From Bacteroidota bacterium (lineage in GTDB: Bacteria > Bacteroidota > Bacteroidia > AKYH767-A > JAHEYN01), in assembly GCA_023251555.1 (NCBI GenBank), contig JAHEYN010000020.1, forward strand, positions 1 through 55,241: 55,241 nucleotides of DNA, written 5' to 3'. The notes beneath the pieces were generated by a model, which saw nothing but the letters and a program-made list of their open reading frames with translations, was not told where the DNA came from and ran no database searches. Every line of letters begins with the position of its first letter. Within the stretch, counting starts at the first letter, position 1. A program made the position numbers and the translations under genes. Shown piece after piece: positions 27,007 to 36,648 of this stretch.

Positions 27007-27031
27007 GGTTTTTCGGTTTTATAAGACCTTA

Positions 27032-27061
27032 CAAATCTAACTCCTTAATGGCAGGAGGCAA
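27032..27061 (-). promoter_or_regulatory. Promoter of the SBBP cargo gene at 24229-27006
   Basis: On the minus strand TTG (27059-27061) is followed after 19 bases by TAGATTTG (27032-27039), a full match to the Bacteroidota layout. The start codon is at 27006, leaving a leader of about 20 bases. Confidence 0.65.
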
Positions 27062-27072
27062 GATTATTTTTA

Positions 27073-27080
27073 TAATTTTG
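27073..27080 (+). promoter_or_regulatory. -7 box upstream of the helical protein gene at 27143
   Basis: TAATTTTG within TTTTATAATTTTGC, the same 14-base context as at 5371. It lies 62 bases before ATG 27143 and within 12 bases of the divergent cargo promoter, so the two transcripts could interfere with or co-regulate one another. Confidence 0.45.
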
Positions 27081-27142
27081 CATATCTTGATTTATTATAA
27101 ATATAACTTTTTATATTAAAAATAATATATTTTTAACTTAAT

Positions 27143-28690
27143 ATGCAAAAGTCGAATAAACTTTCCAGTTCACTTTTCCGACTGGTAAAGTCTCTTTCAA
27201 AACCGGAGAAGGGGTATTTTAAAAAGTATATTTCCTTTCATGTGCAGGGGGAGAGAAACAACTATGCCGTGCTCTTTGACATCATTGACGGGCTTGACAG
27301 ATATGATAATGACCTGATCCGCAGGAAAGCCGCGGAGGCGGGAATTAAAAAGAGGGCTGACATGACAGAGCGTTACCTGTTTGATACCATTCTGCGCAGC
27401 CTTGGTGATTATTACATAGAAAGCTCGGAAGGTGCGGGGATACAGAGGATGCTGCACCACGCAGAAATCCTCTATGAGAAATCTCTTTATCATGAATGCG
27501 GGAAGATACTTGAGAAAGCAAAACAGGCGGCAGGCATGCGTGGAAGGTACCTGAGCCTCCTGGAAATACTTTCGCAGGAAGAAGAGCTGTTGCGATCCCG
27601 CCAGAATCTTTCCGGGATGCAAAGGTTCACCGGTGAAGGATTCAGGGAGGAACACATGTACATAAATCTATACAGGAACGTGAGGGAATACAAAGAACTC
27701 ATGGCAAGGGTGTATGCTGAAATGATCAGGAAAGGCCCTGCGAGAAGTCCCGGTGATTTGCAGAAATTAAGCATCCTGATGAAACATCCTTTGCTTTCTT
27801 CGGCAAACAAGGCATTGTCTTTCGAAGCCAAATCATTATTTTACGACATACACAGTGCGTTTTATTTTGCCAAAGGCGATTCCCCGGGAACGTACCGGTA
27901 CAGCAGAGAACTTGTGCGGCACCTTGAAAGCAGCAGGGAGCAGATGTCTGCAGAAAGCGGCAAAGCGAAATACATCTACGCACTCAGCAACCTCCTGGCG
28001 GGCTGCCTGAAATTAAAAAGGGACACTGATTTTTTTGAATACCTGCGTAAGCTCCGGGGCATCCCGGCAAAATCCGTCACAAACCAGGCGCGTATTTTTA
28101 CACGCTCATACAGCCTTGAGCTGAGCCTGTATAATGAACGGGGGCAGTTCAGTGAGGGGCTCGGCATCATCAGCGATATCACGAGGGGGCTTGATCGTTT
28201 TAAAACAGAAATAAGCAGTCCTCAGCGCCTGCTTTTTTATTACAACATCGCCTATCTCTGTTTCGGCAATAAAATGTACAGGGATGCTTTGAGATGGCTG
28301 AACAACATCAGAAATGATAAAACAGCGGAGGTGAACAGCATCCTCTTTTGCTTCGCCGAAATATTCAGCCTGATTATTCATTTTGAACTTGGCAACGAAG
28401 ATCTGTTAGAGCACAAGGTGCTGTCTGCGTACAGGGCGCTGTACAAGAAAAACAGCCTGTATAAAGTCGAGAACTGCCTGCTTTCATTTATCCGGAAGAA
28501 GCTACCTAAGATCAGCAGCGGGGCACAGCTTACAGGGGAATTCGCATTACTGAAAAAAGAGCTGGAAAAAATCATGAGGAATCCTTTTGAGGAAAAAGCC
28601 CTGGAATATTTTGACTTTATTTCCTGGCTCGAAAGCAAAATCGAGGGAAGGCCTTTTGCAGAGATTGTGAGAGAAAAGGCAAAAAAATAA
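27143..28690 (+). CDS. Unnamed all-helical repeat protein, paralogue 1
   Basis: The protein has 515 residues without signal peptide or membrane segment, so it should be cytoplasmic. Residues 11-30 carry the family motif LF-LVKSLS-PEKGYFKKY. Predicted helix pairs follow through most of the length, such as ILYEKSLYHECGKILEKAKQ near residue 110, as in TPR-like solenoids. The end is EYFDFISWLESKIEGRPFAE. Paralogues lie at 31248 and 47157. I know similar proteins only as hypothetical proteins of Bacteroidota. It is divergent from one T9SS cargo gene and convergent with another. Its codons are richer in G+C than those of the other two paralogues. Confidence 0.8.
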   Translation: MQKSNKLSSSLFRLVKSLSKPEKGYFKKYISFHVQGERNNYAVLFDIIDGLDRYDNDLIRRKAAEAGIKKRADMTERYLFDTILRSLGDYYIESSEGAGIQRMLHHAEILYEKSLYHECGKILEKAKQAAGMRGRYLSLLEILSQEEELLRSRQNLSGMQRFTGEGFREEHMYINLYRNVREYKELMARVYAEMIRKGPARSPGDLQKLSILMKHPLLSSANKALSFEAKSLFYDIHSAFYFAKGDSPGTYRYSRELVRHLESSREQMSAESGKAKYIYALSNLLAGCLKLKRDTDFFEYLRKLRGIPAKSVTNQARIFTRSYSLELSLYNERGQFSEGLGIISDITRGLDRFKTEISSPQRLLFYYNIAYLCFGNKMYRDALRWLNNIRNDKTAEVNSILFCFAEIFSLIIHFELGNEDLLEHKVLSAYRALYKKNSLYKVENCLLSFIRKKLPKISSGAQLTGEFALLKKELEKIMRNPFEEKALEYFDFISWLESKIEGRPFAEIVREKAKK

Positions 28691-28708
28691 ATTTCTTCCA
28701 ACTAAAAA

Positions 28709-31054
28709 TTATTCTTTTATAAATTTTGATTGTATAGTCCCCGCCTTTATAAAATACATTCCCTGAGGTAAGGATTGAATATTTATAATTCCATTACCAT
28801 AAACAGATGGTTGTTTTATCAGCATCCTTCCCAATACATCTGTTATCATAATATCTCCTGTTGCGTAATTCTGATAGCTTAAAATATCTTTAGCAGGATT
28901 CGGATAAATGTTAATTGAGGATTTATCAATTTGTTGATTGACGATTATAACAATTTCAGAATAAGTAAACCTCCCATCGTAATCTGTTTGCTTTAATCTG
29001 TAATAAGATATTCCTGAAATTGGTTCATGGTCAACAAAGCTATAGTTTAACGTAGCTGACGAATGCCCTGCTCCTTTTACTTTTCCGATTTCTTCCCACT
29101 CACGGATGCTGAGGCTACCCGAAGCATCGATTCCTCTTTCAATGATGAAGCAATCATTATTATTTTCACTTGCTGTTGTCCATTCCAATTTATTTACATT
29201 TCCTTCATTTGTTCCTGTGAATGACAAAAATTCTACCGGCAAAACAACTGTAACACAAGAAAAGCTGGCAATATAACTGCAACATCCGAAAGCCCCGCCT
29301 ATTCCCAAACTGCCGTACCAATTATTTCCTGCTCCGCAAATCGTGCCATCTGTTTTGCGGATTATAACACTATTCAATCCCGCACCGACTTCAGCAACTC
29401 CCGTATATGCCAACACGGGATATTGCTGATTAACAGCGCCCGTCCCATCTCCCAATTGCTCATTACCATCTGATCCCCATGAATATAAATTTCCACTTCC
29501 GTCAACCGCATAGCCATTCTCTCCGGATGCAGCTATCTGAACTATATTGGAAAGGAAACCTGAACCACCAACTCCTAACACCTTTTTCGGCTGGTAAACA
29601 TCTGTACCGGCATTGCCTGTTCCTGTTTGTCCATAATTATTCAATCCCCATCCGTAAACATTGCCGCTTGCATCCAGCGCAAGAATAAATCTTCTTCCGG
29701 CAGCAATAGAAATTATATTCGACAATGCAGTGCAAGCTCCGGGAGCGTATGCACAAACAGGTATGGAAGAATTATATCCCACACCACCCTGTCCGTTACC
29801 TAATTGTCCGTATGCACCATTTCCCATTGTCCAAACAGTATTATCCCATCTGATCATGGTAATGAATGATTCTCCGCAATCTGCATCAATAGCCCAGTTG
29901 ATCGGGTTTGTTCCGTCATAAGTCAGTAATTCTGCTGAAGGATGATAGGTATTTGCAGTATAGGATGGTCCGAAAGACACACTGCTATTAAGCCCCCACG
30001 CATACACATTATGACTAGAAGTAAGAGCAACCGTGCAATTATCACCGCTCATTACTTTTACCACGTTAGTCAATGCTCCTCCTCCGGCAGCAACTGATTT
30101 AATAGTCTGCTTTGGTGTAGGTTGTGGAGAAGTTCCTCCTCCTAATCCATAAGTGCCGTCTCCTATTTTTCCAACCCAGTTATCTCCCCAGGCCCAGACA
30201 GTACCATCACTTTTTAATGCAACATCAGTAGAAATACCATTATCTATTTGCTGAACAGATGTCAGATTGGAATTTGTATTTTGTATCCACGCATTATTTG
30301 AGTTGTTGGGGGAACCAACTACTCCATCTCCCAATTCTCCCTGTTGATCATCACCTGCCACCCAAACAGTGCCATCAGGCTGGCGCAAAACACTTGTTCC
30401 CTGACTCATCATCCATGTTCCTATGGTAGGTTTCGTAAACATACTCAAAGCCGGTAATACAGGCGTAGCAGGAGGACTGATTGGCGTTGCACACACGATC
30501 TGCCTGCTGCTCGAAGGATTAGTGGACGGTGTCCAGGTAAGAGGCGTAACATTTATATAATCTGTATTTACAATGCTTACAAGAGATGCGCCAAGAACAT
30601 TCCCTGTGGTTGCACTTGCCGATACATCATAAGTAAGCCAAAAGTAATATGGGCCTATGGCAGCGGGCATAACCTTATTGATTGTAAAAGTCATATTGCC
30701 TGAAGGACTTGTAATTGCAGAGCCCTGCTGAGTTGCCGTACCGAGGGTGTTTGTAGTATTATACCATAGTTTAGCATTTGAAATATCTGCAACATTTGTT
30801 GAACCGGCAGTTGTAAATGTTAAAGACACTAAAGTATACGTAGCGCTTCCGGAAACAGTTGATACAAGCTGAAGCTGCAACTGTGACATAGATTCTTTAG
30901 GGCTGCCTATTCCTACAGATGCTGTTTGAGCATTTGTCCATGTCCATGTATAATCATTTGTATATTTTGCAGCAAAAACATTTTCTCCCATTATAAAAGT
31001 GATTATGGAAACAAATAATAATGTAATTACTCCCGTCATGTTTTTAGCTTTCAT
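28709..31054 (-). CDS. T9SS cargo: BNR-associated N-terminal domain plus RCC1-like propeller
   Basis: The protein has 781 residues. A signal peptide ends near residue 29 (NVFAA). Residues about 45-185 match the domain found at the N-terminus of BNR/sialidase-like proteins (FTTAGSTNVADISNAKLWYN, GPYYFWLTYDVSASATTGN). Residues about 215-590 are RCC1-like repeats (VWAWGDNWVGKIGDGT, YGWGLNNYGQTGTGN, LYSWGSDGNEQLGDGTG) that form a seven-bladed propeller. An FnIII-like linker (LPVEFLSFTGTNEGN) and a sorting domain (NIYPNPAKDIL) end it. AGGAGG at 31064-31069 sits nine bases before the ATG. Divergent from the helical protein gene at 31248. Confidence 0.88.
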   Translation of the reverse strand: MKAKNMTGVITLLFVSIITFIMGENVFAAKYTNDYTWTWTNAQTASVGIGSPKESMSQLQLQLVSTVSGSATYTLVSLTFTTAGSTNVADISNAKLWYNTTNTLGTATQQGSAITSPSGNMTFTINKVMPAAIGPYYFWLTYDVSASATTGNVLGASLVSIVNTDYINVTPLTWTPSTNPSSSRQIVCATPISPPATPVLPALSMFTKPTIGTWMMSQGTSVLRQPDGTVWVAGDDQQGELGDGVVGSPNNSNNAWIQNTNSNLTSVQQIDNGISTDVALKSDGTVWAWGDNWVGKIGDGTYGLGGGTSPQPTPKQTIKSVAAGGGALTNVVKVMSGDNCTVALTSSHNVYAWGLNSSVSFGPSYTANTYHPSAELLTYDGTNPINWAIDADCGESFITMIRWDNTVWTMGNGAYGQLGNGQGGVGYNSSIPVCAYAPGACTALSNIISIAAGRRFILALDASGNVYGWGLNNYGQTGTGNAGTDVYQPKKVLGVGGSGFLSNIVQIAASGENGYAVDGSGNLYSWGSDGNEQLGDGTGAVNQQYPVLAYTGVAEVGAGLNSVIIRKTDGTICGAGNNWYGSLGIGGAFGCCSYIASFSCVTVVLPVEFLSFTGTNEGNVNKLEWTTASENNNDCFIIERGIDASGSLSIREWEEIGKVKGAGHSSATLNYSFVDHEPISGISYYRLKQTDYDGRFTYSEIVIIVNQQIDKSSINIYPNPAKDILSYQNYATGDIMITDVLGRMLIKQPSVYGNGIINIQSLPQGMYFIKAGTIQSKFIKE

Positions 31055-31247
31055 AATCTGGTTCCTCCTGGTTGTTGTAAGTTTAAAATATAATTCAACA
31101 TTTATAATTTAAGGAACAAGAATAACCCGGTGAAGCGGTCTTTACAAATTAAAAATTTGTTATTATCGGACGTCTAACGTACATTATAAACTATTATTTA
31201 GTAATTTTACAACACATTAAGGCATTATAATTTATATTCAATATAGC

Positions 31248-32807
31248 ATGGCTAAAGAAATTTCCAAAGATCTATTCCATCTGATTAAGTCGCTGAGCAA
31301 ATCTGAAAAAAGGTTTTTTAAATTAACTGCGTCAAGGCGAACAGGCGGAGATGGTACTAATTATATAAAACTTTTTGATGCGGTTGACAGACAGAAAAAA
31401 GAATACGATGAACGTAAAATAGTGCAGCAGGAAAAAAGTATCAGGCCGGAACGGCTCGCTGATATGAAAAATCACCTGTATGAAGTTATCTTAAAGAACC
31501 TGAGTGTTTATCATACTAACAAAACACTTGAAGCGAAATTGAAAAACATGTTGCATTATATTGAGATACTCTATGAAAAAGGATTGTATGACCAATGCCG
31601 GAAATTAATAATAAAGGCAAAACAAACAGCCGGCAAACACGAAAGTCATTTATACCTGCTTCATTTGCTGGTATGGGAGATTAACTTAATGCGATCGCAA
31701 TCTTATTTCGGAACTTCCGAAAAAAACATGATAGAGATTTTTGCAGAACTGTTTGAGACAACCGAAAAATTTAAAAATGTTTATGATTATGAACATCTTG
31801 CTTCCAAACTGTTTATTAAATGGAAAAAGAAAGGGTATTCACGCACATCTTCAGACACAACGGAATATGCAAAAATTATTAACGACCCGCTTTTAAAAAA
31901 TGAAAGCAATGCTCTTTCTTATCCAGCCAGGCTGTCATTATACTTTACTTACAGTGCTTATTTCTCCCTTCAAAACGATTTTATAAAATCTTATCGCTAC
32001 GCTCAAAAAACGGTTCAGTTATTGGAAGATCACCCCCACCAGGCAGAAGAAAAAACAAAGCAATACATTGCCGCTTTGAATAATCTTATCATCGAACAAT
32101 TTAATTTAAAAAGATATGCTGAAATTCCGGTTTCAATAAAAAAATTAAGAGCTGTCTCTATAAAATCAAAAGGCATGAGAGATACGGTTTTTCTCAGCAC
32201 CAACAATTTTGAACTGGGAATGTATATAAGCACCGGGGAATTTGAAAAAGGATTAAATCTTGTAACCGACATTGAAAAGGAACTGGACAACAAAGAGGGC
32301 ATTCAAATTATGAGCAAAGAACATGAAACGATCTTATATCATAATATATTCCAGATTTATTTCGGAGCAGGTCAGTATTCAAAAGCAATCGGATATCTCA
32401 ATAAAATATTAAATGATACCACCATTGATTTAAGAAATGACATTCTTTGTTTTGCGAGAATTCTGAATCTTATCACCCATTTCGAATTAAGACACATGAA
32501 TTTGCTTGAATATGTTGTAAAGTCAACCTATTACTTTCTTAATAAAAGAAAACGGCTCTATAAATTTGAAACTTCTGTTCTTGATTTTATCAGGAAAAAA
32601 CTTCCCAAAGTTATTACTGAGAAAGAATTGATCAAAGCATTTAAAGAATTAAAAACAGAATTCGAAGAAATAACCAAAGATGCTTTTGAGAAAAAAGCGC
32701 TGGAATATTTTGACTTTATTTCCTGGCTCGAAAGTAAAATCGAGGGAAGGCCTTTTGCAGAGATTGTGAAGAAGAAAGGTGCTAAAGCTATTCCTTCACA
32801 AATTTAA
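31248..32807 (+). CDS. Unnamed all-helical repeat protein, paralogue 2
   Basis: The protein has 519 residues and is cytoplasmic by sequence. The N-terminal motif is DLFHLIKSLSKSEKRFFKL (residues 8-26), then NYIKLFDAVDRQ and LYEVILKNLSVYH. Middle helices include ILYEKGLYDQCRKLIIKAKQ. The C-terminal YFDFISWLESKIEGRPFAEI is encoded by a 70-base stretch almost identical to that of paralogue 1, although the rest is much more divergent. It is A+T-rich. Its last 20 bases overlap the 3' end of the convergent cargo gene. Function unknown. Confidence 0.8.
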   Translation: MAKEISKDLFHLIKSLSKSEKRFFKLTASRRTGGDGTNYIKLFDAVDRQKKEYDERKIVQQEKSIRPERLADMKNHLYEVILKNLSVYHTNKTLEAKLKNMLHYIEILYEKGLYDQCRKLIIKAKQTAGKHESHLYLLHLLVWEINLMRSQSYFGTSEKNMIEIFAELFETTEKFKNVYDYEHLASKLFIKWKKKGYSRTSSDTTEYAKIINDPLLKNESNALSYPARLSLYFTYSAYFSLQNDFIKSYRYAQKTVQLLEDHPHQAEEKTKQYIAALNNLIIEQFNLKRYAEIPVSIKKLRAVSIKSKGMRDTVFLSTNNFELGMYISTGEFEKGLNLVTDIEKELDNKEGIQIMSKEHETILYHNIFQIYFGAGQYSKAIGYLNKILNDTTIDLRNDILCFARILNLITHFELRHMNLLEYVVKSTYYFLNKRKRLYKFETSVLDFIRKKLPKVITEKELIKAFKELKTEFEEITKDAFEKKALEYFDFISWLESKIEGRPFAEIVKKKGAKAIPSQI

Positions 32808-35800
32808 GCTGCCTGCCTCCTGCCGTTATGAAATACATGCCGGAGGCAAGGCAGGCTGTGCTTATATGAACACACCCGTCCGCACCGGAATTTTTCACGA
32901 TAAGCCTCTTGCCCGCCAGGTCGCTGATCATAACTTCTTCCCCCGGAAGGCTTCTGACTTTCATATCATCATTAACCGGATTGGGAGAAACAGAAACAGC
33001 CGGCCTTTTTTCCCAACCGGCAACCGGAATAGTTTCTGAATAAGCAAAGCGGCCGTCGGACAACACCTGTTTCAGGCGGTAGTAGCTTATCCCTGGAAAT
33101 GGATCTTCATCAAGAAAAGAATATTCCTCCGGGACTCGGGGAACGGATTTGCCTTCAATCCTTCCTATGCCGGTAAAAACTTTTCCATCTTTGCTTTTCT
33201 CTGCAATGTAACACGAAACTGATTTCTCAAGAACAGGATGAGCCTTCCATATGAGCAATACGCCATTATAAACAACTTCTCCCTCAAACATGAGAAAGTC
33301 AACCTGCAAAGGGATCTCAGTAAAGGCAGTGATGGATCCGGGGGTGGTCAAACCTGTTCCTGAAAGTGTGTTTGTGAAAGCGTTTGAGATCCCCGACTGC
33401 AGCCATCCCCCTGAAAAATATTTCTGGAGTGCAAACGCTGACTCGTTCCCCGAAACGTCAGTATCAGCATATATACAGCTTACATCATACACAGGATTTG
33501 TGATTCCGGAAAAATCAATATTCCAGTAACGCGAGATGTAATCCCCTGTCCCGGCCGGCATAAACTGATGTATGCTATCCCTGAGATTCAGTGTAAAAAA
33601 AGCCGAGGAAAGGAATCCTGACTGAAGCATAAACGTGAAAGGGGAATATTCATCCCTGTCGCCCACGGGAAAAAAGTAAGTATTCCCCGCTGAGGGTATA
33701 TATTTCTTCACAAGTCCTGTACCTTCGCAGGCGATATAGGAAGAAGGCGTGCCTCCCGATATAACGGCATCCGAAGGAGCAGCGCTGAAAATGATATCCG
33801 ATGACCCGGCGGCAAGAACACCCTTGGAGAGAACAAGAATACTGTCAATGCCAATATTCCTTTCAAGATCAACGATGCCGCTGCCTTTGTTTATCTCGAG
33901 GAAAAAGAAAGATAATGAAGCCGATGTACCTTTGATTTTCTGATCTGACATCCCTGAGAGCCTGAAGATACGGCCGTGATCGCTGTCGTAAATTACAGAT
34001 CCGTCGGCGATTAAGTCGCCCAGGACTTCAGTTCCCGTTCCGTAATTTCTGTAGGTTGACCCGGCAGCTATGTGCAGATTTCCGCCGACAACTACCGGGG
34101 TTGAATTCCTGCAGTCATTCATAAAGTTAACAGGGTTGATGCCGCTTCCTCCTATTTCAAAGCTGCCTTTGATTCTGGGGTAATCGCCCGATCCGCTGAA
34201 AGATGAGAAGCCTGCAGTAACCCATGCTGCAGATGTAAGGTTTTCAATGGCGAGATTCGGGTAATACATTCCGCCCACAGTGCTGAGCACGGGATCTGTG
34301 GAATCTACTTTCCTGCTGATCCACCATGCAGAAGACGGAATATTGCTTATACCTCCTCCGTAATTGTCTCTCCATGCATTGCATGACGTTCCTCCCTTTG
34401 TTCTTACAAGAGAGGCATTATTCCCCATAACCCATGATGCCCCTGCATTCCATTGCAGGCTGTTAGGGCCGGAGTCGTAAAATGTTCCGTTTATGAGCAC
34501 ATCTGTGCCGGGCCCGTTATTCACAGTGATGAGGCTTCCGGGAACATCGGCATAAACAAGCGTTCCTCCGGTAGAAACAAAAAGCTGGTCGATCGTTACG
34601 GAGGTATTAATGGAAACACTGTCCCCATACCTGATAATTATTCCTGAGGAAAGATAAGAGGGAACCGTGTCGGCCGTGGTCCATGAGGAAATCCCGTCAG
34701 GTGAAACGTCCCACGTTGAAGCTGTTTCCCATTGCCCTGATGACCGGGAGCGGAAAAACCATGACACATGAGAAATCAATGCATAAGCTTTTACTGAAAG
34801 GTCGTCAATGGAAAGTCCGTGATCAAAACCCGCATCATTCTTGTCTTCCCATCGCAGCCAGAAAGAATCTCCGGAACTGACAGCTGTATTTATTGTAAAC
34901 GGGGAGACGGGGGTCATGTTAACAGGGAGATTTCCGTCAAGAGCACCTGCAGCACCTGTTTGCGGGGAAATAAAATCCAGTTGGGGAACAGATATCCATG
35001 TGCCGCCCTGTATGCCTGTGCTTCCCACACGGTACTGGAAAGAGATCTGTTGGGTCAACACATTATCGCACCTCCACTGCTCACCCGTATAGGATATTTC
35101 AAAAGAGGTAAGCGGGTAAGGAGTATTGTTGTATAAAGAAAGTCCATAATAAATATCTCCCGTCGAGGATGAAGATACGGAACCCATTGCCCTGTCTGGC
35201 GCTGAGAGGGATCCGAATCCATAACATGCTCCGGCTGTTGAAGTACCCGCCCCTGCAGTGATCAGTGATCGGGAGGAATACCATCCCGGGAGAAGGCTGT
35301 CGTCTCTCCAGGTATAAACCCCTGCTGCCGAAGGAAGGGTATTGAAATTCTGAGCATACGTGAAGGTTGCGGTATCTATAAGAATATTTCTTGATGTGTA
35401 CCATACCTGCGCCCCTGAAGACGCATTCTCTCCTCCGGAGAATAAGTAGTTTCCCAAAGGGGCAACAGACGGCGTACCTCCTGAATTAGCAGGTATTCCA
35501 AACCCATCAGTATTGGATTGAACAAAATTGATCCCGTCTGAAGAACTCCATAAAGGTGTTCCGGAAGCAGGGGAAACTCCCGCTGCCCATAGTTTCCTGA
35601 AAGCACGAACAGGAGCGGTTATCCCGCTCACCGCGGGTCCTTTTCCGAAAGCATCGGCGGAAACCACCTGCCAGCCGGACATGTCGGGCGACCTGAGCAT
35701 CTGTCCCCCCTTGACATTATTTTCTACAGTAATGTAATTACACCCGGCAAAGGAGCAAAAAGAGATGATGCCAGTGTTTGTACTGTCTCCTGTTATTAAA

Positions 35801-36495
35801 CTAACTGTTCGTCCGCACCAGCTTCCTGAATCTCCGGTAAAAGAAAAATATATCATTCCCTTGCCGGATGTTCCCGCATACAGTGTATCATTCCACACAT
35901 GCATGCATGATATTTTTTTCACGGAGGAATCTACGGCAGAAAAATCCAGTACATCCTCCCATACCGCCCCGCTCCCGTTGTACGGGGTTCTCCAGAGCCT
36001 GGCACCGTTCATATTTTCGGTACCGGCATAAAGATATGAGCCGTATATTCCCATGCAGGATGTGATGCGCACACTGGCAGCATCCCCGAAACCGTTGCTG
36101 TTGAATTGAGAAAAATTAAGTCCGTCGGATGAACGATAACATCTGGCACCGTCAGCGGTGTTATAAAAAGAAGCGAAAATGTAACCGCTCCCCGATGCAA
36201 TGGAAGAAACAGCCGCATCACCTGGAGCGAGTGCAGGAGAATAATTAATGACCTTCTTCCAGGACGTGTCTGTTATGCCGGACGGAGATCTCCATATCTC
36301 AGCCGTACCGCTGCTGCGGCTCGTCCCTGCATAAATATATCCATTGAACACATGCAGGGCGGAAACGCCTTTATTGGCGGCATCTCCGAAGCCGGAAGTT
36401 ATCACCGGGTTCCATCTGTCTGTTTGTGCGGGAATTTCTGTAACGGTGAGAAACAAAACACCCGAAAGGAAAAGCTGTTGTAAGAAGCCCTTCAT
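32788..36495 (-). CDS. T9SS cargo: large multi-domain surface protein
   Basis: The protein has 1235 residues from ATG 36495. GTG 36501 is in frame, but AGGAGG ends six bases before the ATG and directly abuts the GTG, so the ATG is the start. After the signal peptide, residues about 28-370 form a propeller (FNGYIYAGTSRSSGTAEIWRS, GSYLYAGTENMNGARLWR). Residues about 375-575 resemble a jelly-roll adhesin domain, and 575-1000 a parallel beta-helix-like stretch (SVSINTSVTIDQLFVSTGGTL). A linker and sorting domain (SVSPNPVNDDMKV ... LASGMYFITAG) end it. The longest cargo here. Confidence 0.85.
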   Translation of the reverse strand: MKGFLQQLFLSGVLFLTVTEIPAQTDRWNPVITSGFGDAANKGVSALHVFNGYIYAGTSRSSGTAEIWRSPSGITDTSWKKVINYSPALAPGDAAVSSIASGSGYIFASFYNTADGARCYRSSDGLNFSQFNSNGFGDAASVRITSCMGIYGSYLYAGTENMNGARLWRTPYNGSGAVWEDVLDFSAVDSSVKKISCMHVWNDTLYAGTSGKGMIYFSFTGDSGSWCGRTVSLITGDSTNTGIISFCSFAGCNYITVENNVKGGQMLRSPDMSGWQVVSADAFGKGPAVSGITAPVRAFRKLWAAGVSPASGTPLWSSSDGINFVQSNTDGFGIPANSGGTPSVAPLGNYLFSGGENASSGAQVWYTSRNILIDTATFTYAQNFNTLPSAAGVYTWRDDSLLPGWYSSRSLITAGAGTSTAGACYGFGSLSAPDRAMGSVSSSSTGDIYYGLSLYNNTPYPLTSFEISYTGEQWRCDNVLTQQISFQYRVGSTGIQGGTWISVPQLDFISPQTGAAGALDGNLPVNMTPVSPFTINTAVSSGDSFWLRWEDKNDAGFDHGLSIDDLSVKAYALISHVSWFFRSRSSGQWETASTWDVSPDGISSWTTADTVPSYLSSGIIIRYGDSVSINTSVTIDQLFVSTGGTLVYADVPGSLITVNNGPGTDVLINGTFYDSGPNSLQWNAGASWVMGNNASLVRTKGGTSCNAWRDNYGGGISNIPSSAWWISRKVDSTDPVLSTVGGMYYPNLAIENLTSAAWVTAGFSSFSGSGDYPRIKGSFEIGGSGINPVNFMNDCRNSTPVVVGGNLHIAAGSTYRNYGTGTEVLGDLIADGSVIYDSDHGRIFRLSGMSDQKIKGTSASLSFFFLEINKGSGIVDLERNIGIDSILVLSKGVLAAGSSDIIFSAAPSDAVISGGTPSSYIACEGTGLVKKYIPSAGNTYFFPVGDRDEYSPFTFMLQSGFLSSAFFTLNLRDSIHQFMPAGTGDYISRYWNIDFSGITNPVYDVSCIYADTDVSGNESAFALQKYFSGGWLQSGISNAFTNTLSGTGLTTPGSITAFTEIPLQVDFLMFEGEVVYNGVLLIWKAHPVLEKSVSCYIAEKSKDGKVFTGIGRIEGKSVPRVPEEYSFLDEDPFPGISYYRLKQVLSDGRFAYSETIPVAGWEKRPAVSVSPNPVNDDMKVRSLPGEEVMISDLAGKRLIVKNSGADGCVHISTACLASGMYFITAGGRQLKFVKE

Positions 36496-36501
36496 AATCA
36501 C

Positions 36502-36507
36502 CCTCCT
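36502..36507 (-). promoter_or_regulatory. Shine-Dalgarno site that fixes the start at 36495
   Basis: AGGAGG on the minus strand with a six-base spacer to ATG 36495. Confidence 0.7.
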
Positions 36508-36529
36508 CTTTAAAAAAGTACAACGGGGA

Positions 36530-36560
36530 CAAAGGTAAATTAAAATATCATTATGTCAAA
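36530..36560 (-). promoter_or_regulatory. Promoter of the large cargo gene
   Basis: On the minus strand TTTG (36557-36560), 19 bases, then TACCTTTG (36530-36537): an exact match to both boxes of the Bacteroidota consensus and the best promoter in the window. Confidence 0.78.
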
Positions 36561-36648
36561 AACTTTTGCCTCTGAATAAAATTCCAATCCCATCTCAGCC
36601 CTCCGCCATTATAAGTACCACCTCGCTTTTATTCAGATTGCATGCGCA

